From: Penelope pileata
Lineage: Eukaryota > Chordata > Aves > Galliformes > Cracidae
Direction of reading: 5' to 3'
Assembly (NCBI GenBank): GCA_013396635.1
Contig: WBMW01001505.1
Coordinates: 62,001-126,000, forward strand
Length of the DNA stretch: 64,000 nucleotides
The notes beneath the pieces are model-generated. The model made no database searches, was not told the DNA's origin, and saw only the letters and a program-made list of their open reading frames with translations. Shown piece by piece: positions 14,221 to 25,800 of the stretch (positions within the stretch are counted from its first letter, which is position 1; the number at the start of each line of letters is the position of its first letter). The position numbers and the translations under genes were made by a program.

Positions 14221-17200
14221 AAGTAATTTGTTTAATAGCAAGCCATCACTGCTGTCTGCACAATATTTTTTTAAAAAAATCACTGAAAAATTATCATGAA
14301 ATCCTGTTCTGAGTAAAGAGATTGTCTTGCACATATAATGAACAGACTATGTGTAAGATTGTCTGTTTTCTATGGATCTCTAGTAATTGTGTAATAAGCT
14401 CTCATACAACAGGATCAAGCATAACCTACATTTTGGGCAGAGAATGAATAACAAAAATGTATGAGAACCCCAGAGCTGCACGGCTTCAACTTTGGCTAAA
14501 GAAGGAGAAGCATTCCAGGGGGCAGGGCCTGTGATAAGTGGTTACAGAGGTGTTACAGTAACCTGAGCAGTATACTGATTGCAGATTTGGTGCCCCTCAT
14601 GATCACTTTCCCACCATAGGGTCAAGGATAGCCCAAGGCTTCCTGGCAACAAAAGTAAAAGTAAAACTCAGCTTTGCCACACCAGTACAAAGGGTGGAAT
14701 GGAAAGGGTTCAGCTGGGATGCCTGGGATGCCTCAACAATCACAGGGTCTTACTGCTCTCATTGCCCTATGTGCTGCCCATCACATAGCGCAGCAGACCT
14801 CCAGATCCTCCTCGCCTGTAGAATGGACAAATCAGAAAGCACATCCACGGCTAGTTCAATGCCCCTGCCCCTTAACTGCCCTCACTTTGCCCATGTCTAG
14901 AGCAAACCCTGATATAACAAACCACCCAGACTGTTTCTCACTAGCTTGGAAGACGTAGTTATGTTCATCATTTTATCCTTTGAAACTAATATTTTCTCAG
15001 TATTAAAATGATAAGGTATTTTGTATGTACTTTACCATTTAAAAATTTCAGTCAAAGAGGTATGATCCATTTGTGCTGCCCTATGGCCGTCCTTTAACTG
15101 TACTGTCACTGTGATAAGCCTATGAAAGCATAAAACAGAGGATCAACCTGCTCCAAACTCTAAATTCATCGACATATCCTGCCTGCTTGTCTTCGGTAGA
15201 AAGAAGAAAAGTCATATACTCCTCAGAACACAAGCAGCGATACCTGCTATATATCAAGCTTCATTTATACATTCAGAGTTCAGAGTTTCAAGCAGGGAAT
15301 TTTCCAGTTTGGTCTATTACAGAAGTGCTCATCCTTAGCTTGGTTTCTTTCTTTTGCAAGTTTGTAGCAATTACTTCCTAATGGCAGGTACTAAACCTTT
15401 CATTTTTTTTAAAAAAGGACAGGACGAACAGCTGAGATTTTAATATTTGAGTCATATATATTACTCAAGAGTTTTGCAGTGTCACATGAGCATAAAATCA
15501 CATAGCTGGTAAAAACTATACACAAGCTTTTCAGTTTAAAATTACGTTTTTTCCATAATAAGAACACTAAGCTTTAAAGCTATTTTGCATCCATCAGTAC
15601 TTACTTGACAATCTCTGATGAAAAGCACAGTTGAACTTCCCATGCCACAATGTATGTTGGGAGGAAAAGCAGCTTACTCCCTTACTGAGATAAGTGCAGC
15701 TCAGAACGAAAATTTAAACTTGCCTTTTAAAACAACAACAGCTCATCAGTGTGTTAAGAGGAAATTTCCAGCCACTACTGTTGAAAACTCTATATCAGAT
15801 TTTAATGTCTTAGCAGGTCAACAAAACACTTTCTCTTATGCCCCAAACCTATAACTCAATCTATCACCCCACCTTGCCAACTTATAAATAATGTCTCTTT
15901 GGAAATGTGAGAATGCAGATTAGTCTCCCAAGATAACTACACAAAAAGAGCTAGACTGGCTAAGAAACCACAGCCTGAAATGATCTTAAGTCTCTCCAGA
16001 GAAAACCTGGCAGGATTTACTATAATTTTATGTATGAATATCATACCATGTGTCTTTTACCTCTCATGAAAAAGCAGTAGGTCCAAGCTCCACATAAATA
16101 ATAATAAATAATTTATGTTAGGTTCAACTCAGCTAATTGAATTCATTGCTTTTTGTCTTATGGTTTGTGGGTCTGAACTCTGTGAACTCCATCCAAGTGA
16201 GTCTCTATAGGTAATTAACAAAAGCAAACTCATGTTCAATAAAATAAGATTAGCTGCACAGTCAGCAGTCATTAGAAAAACATAGGCAGTAAATTTTCTT
16301 TTAAAAATTTATCATAAATTTATTGTCAAAAATCTCTACCTTATTCATTTTAATTGCCTAGTGTGTCAGGTAGATAAGTACAATTATTAAAAAAATAAAG
16401 GATAAAAAACTTTAGTTACGGCAGATAAAACGAAGTTATCCTTTACTGAACTGCCAACTTTTGAACTCAAACTGATCCCCCCCTCACTGCCTCATGGGAC
16501 AATACGACAAGCCATCACATTTTTGACATTTGCTATGATACACAGTGGCATTTTGTGCAAGGACAAAACATCCAATAGCAGCATTTTCCTCTTTGTGTCT
16601 TCAGAAAATTTGATTCCACCTTGAAAAAAAAAATGCAAAAAGCAATGCTACTACTAATAAAAGGGAAGTAAAATTAAAGGAATTTCACTAAAATCTTGCA
16701 GTCTCTTTTGTGAGTAAATTATAGCCAAGTCAGACTGACCAATAATATAAGAACACAAATGACTCTGGAGTTAGAATGGGAGAGATAAGAGACTCCTTTC
16801 TTCCAATGCAGACAAAAAAGGAATCTTCAGTTATTAATGGGCCATATTTCCCTACACTTATCACAACTGGAGTTGTAGAAGTTCAAACTGTGATCAATCA
16901 CATACTATATGTCCTTAATTATAGTCTGAAAGGCCCAGAGATATTAGATTCTTTAATTAAACGTTCACCTACTGACTTCAACGTATCACTTAAGAGAGAA
17001 ATATTCTGATAGTCTCAATATGACTGTTTGAAAGATCTATCCCTACACATAAATGAGTTATCATATAATTATAAAAGCAACTACTAATATTATCGATCAC
17101 CCCATTTACTTACTAAAGAACTGTGAGTGACACAATTCCACTGTGAGCAATACTGAAAGAAGCAGAAACCAGCAGGCCAGACGTGTGCAAACCAAAAGCT

Positions 17201-18213
17201 TTCAATTTGCAACCAGACTTGCTATTGTCTACAGATTACACTGACTCAAAACTTCCACTCAGCTAAAGTAATCAGCAAATCAGTAGGAAAATGAAGGATG
17301 CAGTAACGTGACCCCTGCTTGGTGCTGGAAGAAGCCAAAAGCCAGTTTTGCTTTTCCTCATCAATTAACATTTTGAAGCAATCCCTTCAATTTAGGGAAG
17401 GCTTCTACTAACATTTGCTAAGATTAAGCATCACTTCAGAAGACTTTAAAAAGCTAAAAAGAGTAAATCAAGGCACAGAGGCCAGGACGTTGTCTTGCCT
17501 ACTTGCAATGGAGGAGTTCAACATTGAGGCTAGGGCAAACGTCGGCATAACTTCATGTAGAACATGCTGTGCATTATTAACACTTGGCAATTGCAGTACT
17601 GATTAAGAGCTCAACCGTACAAATGCTTATTCACAGAAATAATTACTATTCAGTTAAGAAAGCCTACTGAAAACAATGGGACTACTAAGATGCTCACAAA
17701 GACTGAAGTCAGGGAAAGACTGTTCAACAGATAAGAAGGAAGAAACAATCCAAAGCAGCCTGGCCTATTCTCTGTCTTCAAGAAGAGTTACACACATGAC
17801 GCACATTCTGAAGAAAGCAAGCATGGCCTTAGTTTTACATCAGGTATCTCCTTTTTTAATCTTATCATAACCTGTGTGAATTTTACCCTATCTTGTTGTT
17901 GTGCAAGAAATACCCAAGATCTAGCTAAATTTTGGGAGGACAATGATCCCTGACAGATTTTGCTCACTCTCCAGAACACTCTGGTTAATTACACAATAAT
18001 AAAATGTATCAATTATATCTCCTTTTGATATCAAAAATATTCTGATTGCATAATGTGATCGCAACCTTTAAAAACATTCTGTCCCATTTTATACAACACA
18101 ATAACAAGAAGGAGACATAAAAATAATATATGACAAGGGATTATAGCGCTACTGTCCTTTTGCATTACTGGAAATGAAGATTCATACCACCATGCTTCAG
18201 CTGTCTTACTCAC
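14221..18213. other. Unique noncoding DNA
   Basis: No repeat family or gene is recognised. The part at about 14,480-14,960 is slightly richer in G and C and carries two overlapping plus-strand frames (94 and 68 codons) without recognisable motifs. The rest is AT-rich, with short frames only. Confidence 0.5.
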
Positions 18214-18345
18214 TGTTATTTCAACAACTGCTTTAACAGAACGCATAACAAAGATGATCAACATGTGGCGTTCAAACCAAGGATCTGTCTTGTGCTGATT
18301 GAGAACCTCATACTTTTCTGGTATATGTGTGGCGTTAGAAGCAAT
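18214..18345 (-). CDS. Possible internal coding exon, unidentified gene
   Basis: On the minus strand a 132-base segment is open for 44 codons. It is bounded upstream by a pyrimidine-rich acceptor ending TTTGTGCCAG (bases above 18,345) and downstream by a near-consensus donor, GTGAGTAAG (18,205-18,213). Its length is a multiple of three and both ends fall at phase 0 in the open frame. The peptide has a balanced, protein-like composition with the core DPWFERHMLIIFVMRS: a charged, aromatic stretch followed by a hydrophobic one. Three CpG dinucleotides survive in AT-rich DNA. I do not recognise the family. The open frame continues past the donor to about 18,031, so a retained-intron or pseudogene reading is possible. 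Such bracketed open segments also arise by chance in long introns, so this is a candidate only. Confidence 0.3.
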
Positions 18346-19012
18346 CTGGCACAAAGACAACCAAGAGTATCAAGAAGGAGCTGCTGAGACAAGGTTTGCT
18401 GGCTTAAATGAAACACAGCTGCATACCTAAATCAGCCTAGTCCTCAGTATACAGTGATGCAGTATTAGCCCTAAAACTGTTGTTTCTTGCCTTTGGAATA
18501 TATACATACTTTTTCTTCCTCTTGACTTTCCAGAATTTGTGCTGCATGACTTGGGTATACATAAAGATTCCCTTGTGTATAGTAAGACCAGAAGCAACCT
18601 GAAAAGTACCTAACAGAGGGATAGAGAAATACTACTTTTGTACAACTGTTTTACCATTAAAATTCCATTCATGGGTACATACAGTTTGGTCTGTAATTCA
18701 AGACAAGTGATGAACACTAACTTCAAAACAAGATGTTTTTGAAAAGACAATAGGTTGCATAATTTATCCAGTAAGTGCTCTGGCATAGCCTTCCCTATAT
18801 CAACATTCCCATGAACATGAATTGGAACAAAGCATATACAGTAAGGTAAATGAAAAAAGCAATCCTTTTTCATATTCTTCTGACTATTATGTTAATGTAG
18901 ATTTCACACAACAGAGGTGAATTTCCACTTGCAGAGTTTGTGGCATGTTAATATCCATATTTTTCTGCCTCTAGGTTTAGCACTTGGCAATAAGCCAGTA
19001 GAGAAGCCATGA
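18346..19012. other. Unique noncoding DNA
   Basis: AT-rich sequence with one minus-strand frame of 87 codons (18,610-18,873) that shows no recognisable domain. A strong pyrimidine-rich plus-strand acceptor, CTGCCTCTAG, occurs at about 18,965-18,974, just before the coding-like segment that follows. Confidence 0.45.
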
Positions 19013-19200
19013 AGTACAAAGGCAAAAGTAAAACAAAAGTCTGCTCAGATTGAGTCTCTGCAATCAGCAGTACAGACTTTGCCAGATGGAGCAGATGATG
19101 TGGTCAATGAAGGTGCAGAAGGTGAAGGAATTAATCTGAGGGAATTAACAGGATGCCTGACACCAGACTGCTCTCCAAAATCTCTTGTATCGGCTTCAAC
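19013..19200 (+). pseudogene. Decayed coding-like segment, unidentified (part 1)
   Basis: After an in-frame TGA at 19,010-19,012, a plus-strand frame stays open to 19,435 without a usable ATG near its start. The first 60 or so codons are lysine-, glutamine- and acidic-rich with words such as KVKQKSAQIESLQSAVQTL, like a short helical or coiled-coil region. The composition then drifts into hydrophobic, intergenic-looking sequence. The same frame is also coding-like upstream of the TGA, back to about 18,977. This could be a remnant of a retroelement gag-like gene or of a processed host transcript; no family is recognised. Confidence 0.25.
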
Positions 19201-19469
19201 TGTTTGTGCAGAGTCAACTGCACATGGTGGACATGCATTAATTGTGCGTCTCTCTCTCCTGTTAATGAATTTATTGATTGTTTTTACTGTGCTTATCTCA
19301 CTTCTTCTATGTTATTTAATTTGGACAAGAAGTCCCCATTCCAAACATTTTGAATTGGAAATCATAGCTACTAAAACACTAACCTCCAATGCTATTTCCT
19401 GCCAAAGATATACAAAAAAAAAAGCTCTTTATTGAGAAATTCTACCACCTTCTTCCTGTCTGCTGCATA

Positions 19470-19595
19470 TATATATGGTATACATATTATAGTAGTATAT
19501 GCATATATATACATTGTAAAAAAATATATATATACACACAAATGCTAGATATATATACACACAGTGCTATTATATAAATATATATATATAGTCTG
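19470..19595. repeat. Imperfect TA microsatellite
   Basis: Runs of TATATA, interrupted by ACACAC and short unique words, fill this stretch. It lies between the two coding-like fragments at 19.0-19.2 and 19.74-19.91 kb, so it may have expanded inside a once continuous decayed element. Confidence 0.8.
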
Positions 19596-19735
19596 GTGCA
19601 TTTAGAGGTATTTCTGTATTTTTCCGTAGTTACAACTTTTACTGTTCCATACACACAATATTGTGGCTGCACCTTTTTATATACTTTCAAGATCTGTCTT
19701 TTTTCAATTCAGTCTACTAAGCATAGTGAAGATAA

Positions 19736-19907
19736 AAAGGCATCTACAGGTCAGGACACACAGCAGCTCCCTGTCTGGGCATTTGAGCAACTACAAGCAG
19801 TAGTATTACGACAGTTTGATGTCACAGTTGACCTAATTTGGGCCATCTCTGAACTACTGGCTTGGGTTACAAGCACTGATGAGAGGAATCACTGGAGGAA
19901 AGATTAG
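19736..19907 (+). pseudogene. Decayed coding-like segment, unidentified (part 2)
   Basis: The last 57 or so codons of a plus-strand open frame (stop TAG at 19,905-19,907) have a protein-like composition, with words such as QLPVWAFEQLQAVVLRQF followed by WAISELLAWV, suggesting amphipathic helices. The preceding part of the frame is AT-rich and not coding-like. The segment lies downstream of the 19.0 kb fragment on the same strand, so both may derive from one old element. No family is recognised. Confidence 0.22.
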
Positions 19908-20989
19908 CAAAGCTTGTTAACCAGTTTAATGATGCACTGTCATTATACTCAAAGTATCAGGCATAACCCAAAATGCCCAGAGCACCCTGGTGCTCTCAGA
20001 AGCACATTTAGAGGAACTCACCTCTCTTCTCCATCTCTCTCTAAACTGGTTATGATATCTTTCCTAAACCAGAAAAGCTGGGAGTCAAATTCTACTCAGT
20101 ATTACCCTCCAAAGGACAAGTACAACACAGAGCCTCTCCTTTCTAAAACCATCTGCAGGAAGAAATCATAAATCTTTTCTTCCAAACAACTCAACAGATA
20201 AATGTGGCAGGACGTATAGATTCAAGACTTATCAGAGGAACTGAGTGGTTTTTTTTTTTATTTTTCTTTCTTTTTTTTTTTTCCCCAACTATTGGTGAAA
20301 TAATTTCAGGGAAAATGAAACTTTTAAAATGAAGGTACTAGGAATCAATCTGATTGAATCTTTGACACTTTTATCCCTTTTCATAGCATCTAGATGTTGT
20401 TATGTACTGTTCAACTTGTGCTAAGACCTCAGCCTCACTGTCAGGAAGAAATGGCAAAATAAATTTTACTCTCTCCTTACTCCCACATGTTGGCAAAAGC
20501 TGATCAAGAAATCAGTGACAGGATCAAATTCCACCTTTTGCAACTTTTCCCATATTGCATATGGCAGTGACAAACATATATAAAAAAAAATCTAAAGAAA
20601 TTATCTTTTGCTATATCTTCCCATTTGCAGTTTTTTTTTCCCTATGGAATAACCAATCTTATCAACAATGCTGGCTAATATACCTTGTTTTCATCTTCAC
20701 CTGTCTTAACAAGTTTTAAGTCTAAAATTCCAATTATTACCTTGAAAACACATGAGCTACACATTCATACTTATCTTTTTTTTTTCCCCTATAATACTAT
20801 AACATGAAATCTATTGAAACCTGGAATCCAACAGCATTTATCAGATGTTGATGTCCAAATTTGAACAGAATGCTGATGACTTCTACCAAGTCCATCTTTG
20901 ACCAGTGTCACTAAAATATTTACCAAAATAGAACCTTTTTTCTAGGGAAAAAAAAGAGATAAATTGGCTTTTTATCATAAAAATGATAT
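19908..20989. other. Unique noncoding DNA with pyrimidine tracts
   Basis: Mostly AT-rich sequence with T-rich tracts at about 20,250-20,283, 20,631-20,641 and 20,776-20,789. No gene or repeat family is recognised. The first 130 bases could continue the decayed element to the left. Confidence 0.45.
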
Positions 20990-21832
20990 GGGATGCCATC
21001 CAGAGGGACCTGGACAGGCTTGAGAGGTGGGCCCATGCCAACCTCATGAAATTCAACAAAGCCAAGTGCAAGGTCCTGCACCTGGGTCGGAGCAATCCCA
21101 AGTACACATACAGGCTGGGCGGAGAATGGTTTGAGAGTAGCCCTGAGGAGAGGGACTTGGGGGTGTGTGTTGATGAGAAACTCACCATGAGCCGGCAGTG
21201 TGCGCTTGCAGCCCAGAAGGCCAACCGCATCCTGGGCTGCATCAAGAGAAGTGTGGCCAGCAGGTCGAGGGAGGTGATTCTGCCCCTCTACTCTGCTCTC
21301 GTGAGACCTCACCTGGAGTATTGTGTCCAGTTCTGGGGCCCCCAACACAAGAAGGATGTGGAGCTGTTGGAGCGGGTCCAGAGGAGGGCCACGAGGATGA
21401 TCAGAGGGCTGGAGCACCTCCCCTACGAGGACAGGCTGAGAGAGTTGGGACTCTTCAGCCTGGAGAAGAGAAGGCTGCGGGGGGACCTGATAGCAGCCTT
21501 CCAGTACCTGAAGGGGGCCTACAGGAAAGCTGGGGAGGGGCTTTTTACAAGGATAGATCATGACAGAACAAGGGGTAATGGTTATAAACTGGAAGAGGGT
21601 TGATTTAGACTGGATATAAGGAAGAAATTCTTCACTGTGAGGGTGGTGAGACACTGGAACAGGTTGCCCAGGGAAGTCGTTGATGCTCCCTCCCTGGAAG
21701 TATTCAAAGCCAGGCTGGATGGGGCTTTGGGCAACCTGGTCTAGTGGGAGGTGTCCTTGCCCATGGCAGGGGGGTTGGAACAAGATGATCTCTAAGGTCC
21801 CTTCCAACCTGAACCATTCTATGATTCTATGA
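20990..21832 (+). mobile_element. CR1 LINE, 5'-truncated, with 3' part of ORF2
   Basis: CR1 is the main avian non-LTR retrotransposon; its ORF2 encodes an endonuclease and a reverse transcriptase. Here only the C-terminal part of the ORF2 protein remains, open from 20,983 to 21,603 (about 200 codons). It carries the typical CR1 words LERWAHANLMKFNKAKCKVLHLG, given here only in part as NLMKFNKAKCKVLHLG, and VRPHLEYCVQFWGP. A TGA at 21,601-21,603 breaks the frame, but the same frame then stays open to a TAG at 21,742-21,744, which is about where the CR1 protein normally ends. A short 3' UTR ends in two copies of ATTCTATG at about 21,832. G and C content is far above that of the flanks. The catalytic palm of the reverse transcriptase and all 5' sequence are missing, so the copy is dead. 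It is very similar to the fragment at 47.1 kb, so both belong to one subfamily. Confidence 0.95.
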
Positions 21833-22293
21833 AAAACAAAGGTTTGCTAGCAGCTATTATTTATCCTTTTCATATTCAGAATTTCTTTGGCTTGGCAAAC
21901 TAAGCCAAATGCTGACTTTTAAGGATAGCATATAGGCAGACATTCCAGAACCATCTCTTTTTACTTATTTCCATATTCATTAAAACCCATCGTGCCCCCT
22001 ACAGTGAGTTTGGGGGTCTATTAGCAAAAGGAAATTAAGCTTCCCTTACATTACTTCCACATAAATTATATCAAAGTAACTACATAAAAGTCCATGAATA
22101 ACATTGGTCAGAACAGCCAAACCTCACACGCATCTCATGGTATCAATATGTTCTTGTCCAGTCTAAAAACATTCCTACCTACCAAATTAGCACAGGAGTG
22201 GATTTAGCACACAGTATTTATTCTAACAGCAACAATACCTGAAGTTTCAGAAAATCTTTGCTTTGTAAATGGTATGGAATATGGGGTGGATAA
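21833..22293. other. Unique noncoding DNA between CR1 and LTR
   Basis: Ordinary AT-rich sequence. No gene or repeat is recognised. The last bases before the LTR are GATAA (22,289-22,293). Confidence 0.5.
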
Positions 22294-22837
22294 TGTCCTA
22301 GTTTCTAACAGAAGCTACACGTCTCGTAGTGTCTAGTATGAATTTATCTTGTACCTCCGAGATACTGATAACATCCTGGCAGTGTTGAGCGGAGCCGAGA
22401 ACATAACTCACTTCCGCATTCCTCTGCCAGTGAAATAGTTAAGGGGGGCATAAGGAACTGGGAACTGGGAGGGGACAGGACCAGGGCAGCTGACCCAAAT
22501 TGGCCAAGGAGCTATTCCATCCCATATAACATCATGTGATTGGTTGGTGGTTTTTCCGGGTTCCGTTCGTTACGGAAGGGGGCTAGCCGGGAGGAAGGGT
22601 CACCAGTGGCTGTGAGCCCTTGCTCTGCGTATCCTTTTTGTGTATATATATATATATATATATATATGTACTGTTATTTCTTTTGATCTCTTTACTATTT
22701 TAGTAAATAGCATTTATCCCAACCCACGCGTTTTACTGCATATCTCTCTACTTCTCTCCCCCGTCCCATTTGGGGAGGGGGGAGGGTGAGTGAATAACTG
22801 TGTGGAACTCAGCTATCTGCTGAGCCAACCGATAACA
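22294..22837 (+). mobile_element. Solo LTR of an avian ERVL-like endogenous retrovirus
   Basis: The segment starts TGTCCTAGTTTCT and ends near AACCGATAACA, the usual TG...CA form. It shares several blocks in order with the LTR at 55,574-56,096: GGGGACAGGACC with GGCAGCTGACCCAAA (about 22,470-22,500), ATATAACATCATGTGAT, the block TAGTAAATAG followed by ATCCCAACCCACG (22,701-22,729), and a C-rich then G-rich stretch near the end. No retroviral internal sequence flanks it, which is the normal result of LTR-LTR recombination. GATAA occurs on the left flank and again at 22,831-22,835, but the second copy probably lies inside the LTR end, so a target-site duplication is not proven. It is of the non-enveloped class III kind. 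Confidence 0.8.
22643..22667. repeat. TA dinucleotide microsatellite inside the LTR
   Basis: About twelve TA units lie in the 3' half of the solo LTR. The LTR at 55.6 kb has only a short TATATA word in the corresponding place, so the expansion happened after this copy inserted. Confidence 0.9.
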
Positions 22838-25800
22838 CAATATTATTTATTAATGGTATTTGTTTCTTTAAGTTAAACATATGATCATGACCTTGAAGAG
22901 GATGAAGGCTATGACTGAGATGTGTAAACAAAACTAGCTGTCAGGACTCACATCCACATGCTTAGAAAAAGACCTAATGTACTTATGACTGTATTAAGAC
23001 GGAAAAAGCCTTGATACATGCACAATGTAAAATCCTAGCCTTGCTGTACATTATTCATCTAGATTTCCAAAGGTACTTTATGGGAAATTATTCTAAATGG
23101 CAGGTGATTCTGTACACTAGACTGAGAAAAGAAGAAGGAAGCAATTTCCCAACAGTTCCCTGACATCAATCCTCCTGAAAAATAAGTTTGACTGTGAGCT
23201 TGAGGCACCACAAGCCTGAGCTGAAAAATCCCAACAGGGCATTCCAAGCTATGCTGGTGTACCTTCCTTTTCTTATGCATGGTGTGACTTCTAAAAACTT
23301 TCTAGTTTAAAAAATTCTTTAGTAAGGTAAGATTTATAGAATGTGTACATAGTGAAATGAAAAAAATAGTAGACGCCTTCTCATTTGCTAGTACTTCACA
23401 GGCCTTGACTAGAAGGAACTTTCTCATTATAATGTTTCCTTGTTTTCAGGAAAATTTCTCACTCCTCTAAGTGAGATTAGTCTTTTTTTTTTTTTTTTTT
23501 TTAAATCTGCACTAGAAGTGTTTTGATGATAAATTATGATGATCATTTATGTTGATTTGTGAAAAACACCACAGAGATAAAACATTGACCTTTCAGTGAT
23601 TACTATTGTACTGTGCTATATACTTTTGGATGCATATTGATGACCTTCTTGTCTACTTCAATAGGAAAAGATAATTAAATTCAAGTTGAGCAATGTACGA
23701 GTTATTCTTCACAGCTTGAGATTCTATGCGGCAAACAGTTGACATCAACATTATTAATATAAAAATAAACAACCAGCAGCGGAAAACAATCATTGAAGAC
23801 CTTCCTCCAGTTTGAATCTGCCTTTCTTTCTGGACAAAACCTGTAGCTTACTTCAGAGAATTCAATAAAAACTTAATGTTAAGAATATAAAATTGATTGG
23901 CATTTTGAATGTCTACCCTTTCAGACAGATAAATCTGTATGGAGTATGGATCTAGATGGTCCCAGATTTCAAATAAAACAATCATGGTTTTTTACATGGA
24001 TGTACCGCTTACTGTTTTAGACATCCCAGATAACTTGGACAACTCTGCTTTTGTCCAAATCACATCACAGATCAGACAAACCTTGCCAGGGCATTTTAAG
24101 AGAACCCTAAATACCTACAACTAAGAAACGGACTGTAAAAAATTCTGCTCATCTCTTTTTGGTGGATTATTCAAACTGAGGAAGACTGATGATTTATTCA
24201 TAAAGAAAAAAGGATCCTAGTTATCATCTGCTAAATTAAAGAAAAATGTTCAAAAGTCTTTAAGAAAAAAATAAAATAAATCAAAAACATGCTTTGTCTT
24301 TTTGAGTTTTTGCTTAACCACTAAGATTTGCTGAATTTTTATTCCCCAGTTTTCTCCAAGACAGCATTCACTGAAGAAAATATTCTAGCCAGTAAATCCT
24401 TTCCTGCTTGTACTTATCTAGCTCTCTTTCTCCAATCATTTTACTGCCCTCATTGCTAATAATTTTCTTCTAACGAAAATCAAGGGACACTGTGAGAAGA
24501 ATCATTGCCTATAATTTTCAATTTCTTTTTCCCTTCTCTCCCATCAGTCCTCACTGATGCCTGCTGCTCCAGCATTCCTTCCAGCAAGAGCATCTCATAG
24601 CTTCTAGCTGGCATCTCTGAAAATTGATGTGTTTACCATCCTTACAACACTTTTTCTGACCTGTTTAATGCTCTTGTTTGCTTATATTCAAAACCGCTTC
24701 TCTTCTTCTTTTCATTAAATAATTATGTCAATATATTGGTGTATCCAGACTCAACTTATGTGCACTTCTGACTGTATAACACCAAAATCCAATTTACAAC
24801 TTGTCTCCTAAAGCCTGCTTTTTATAACTTTGTAGGAACCTATTTGCACATATACAAATATACGAAAAATCTATAGTGTCCCTCTGTGGTTAGAAAGCAC
24901 CTAAAGCAGCACAGTTTGTTAATACACAAATCTGTTATTGCAAGAAAACAGATGAGCTATTGTTTACTGACCAATTTACTACAGATCAAATCCTTAATAT
25001 ATTAAATGAGACATTCCTGTACCATGTGACTCCTCTGGCTTACCAAAGGACTGTAGTGTACTGTCTTGAGGAAATTCAGCTCTGCCTTTCCTGTTTCTGC
25101 GGCAGAGGCTGAAAACGCCACAAGAGACAGTTGATTCTGCTGCTTCTCAAAGGAATGCAGACTATCATTACCTACTACTATCACTGAAGACCATTTTCTG
25201 GATATGAATAGTATATAGTGGAACTGAGGTCTTTCTTGCTAGGCTAGATGGATGTTTTTATGTGGGTGTAAACGTATATGTGTGAGTGTGTCAAGAGGTA
25301 AGTGTATAGTCAAGCTTCATCCAGAAGCTTTACATTGAAGGGAAACACAAAATCTTTGCCTAATTATGAAAATGAATGTCAGAATCCTAGACCAGTACAA
25401 CTAGAATAATATATCGTAGGGTATCAGTGTTTCATAGTATTACACTAGAATTTTCCAAAATGAAGCTGAGATGTTTTAAACAGACTTTCCATTGGTCCAC
25501 TTTTAAAGCACCTATTGTAGACAATGTGTCTTTCTTCAATTTTTAAAATGTGTTGGGTTGTAGAGAAGTGAAGTGAATCTTTGAAGTTATTCAATGTTTT
25601 GCCTTAGGCAGGCACCAGTTACTAGGACATTTTCTTACTTTAATACTGTTAGATAAGACTTACTCAAATCAGCTGGATTAGATTTGAAAATTATTGCTTA
25701 GTAGCCAGTAGATTAGCATGTAGGTGTGACGATATTCTCATCAACTTTTGAATTCATCAGTATTAAGAGCACATTGTTGACATTTGAACTTTCAGACTCA

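Noticed and set aside
18031..18213. Continuation of the 18.3 kb minus-strand frame past the donor
   Set aside because: The composition changes to a hydrophobic, AT-driven peptide after the donor, so it looks like intron rather than coding sequence.
20920..21807. Long minus-strand open frame of 295 codons
   Set aside because: It is the antisense shadow of the CR1 ORF2 tail; the plus-strand reading matches CR1 protein.
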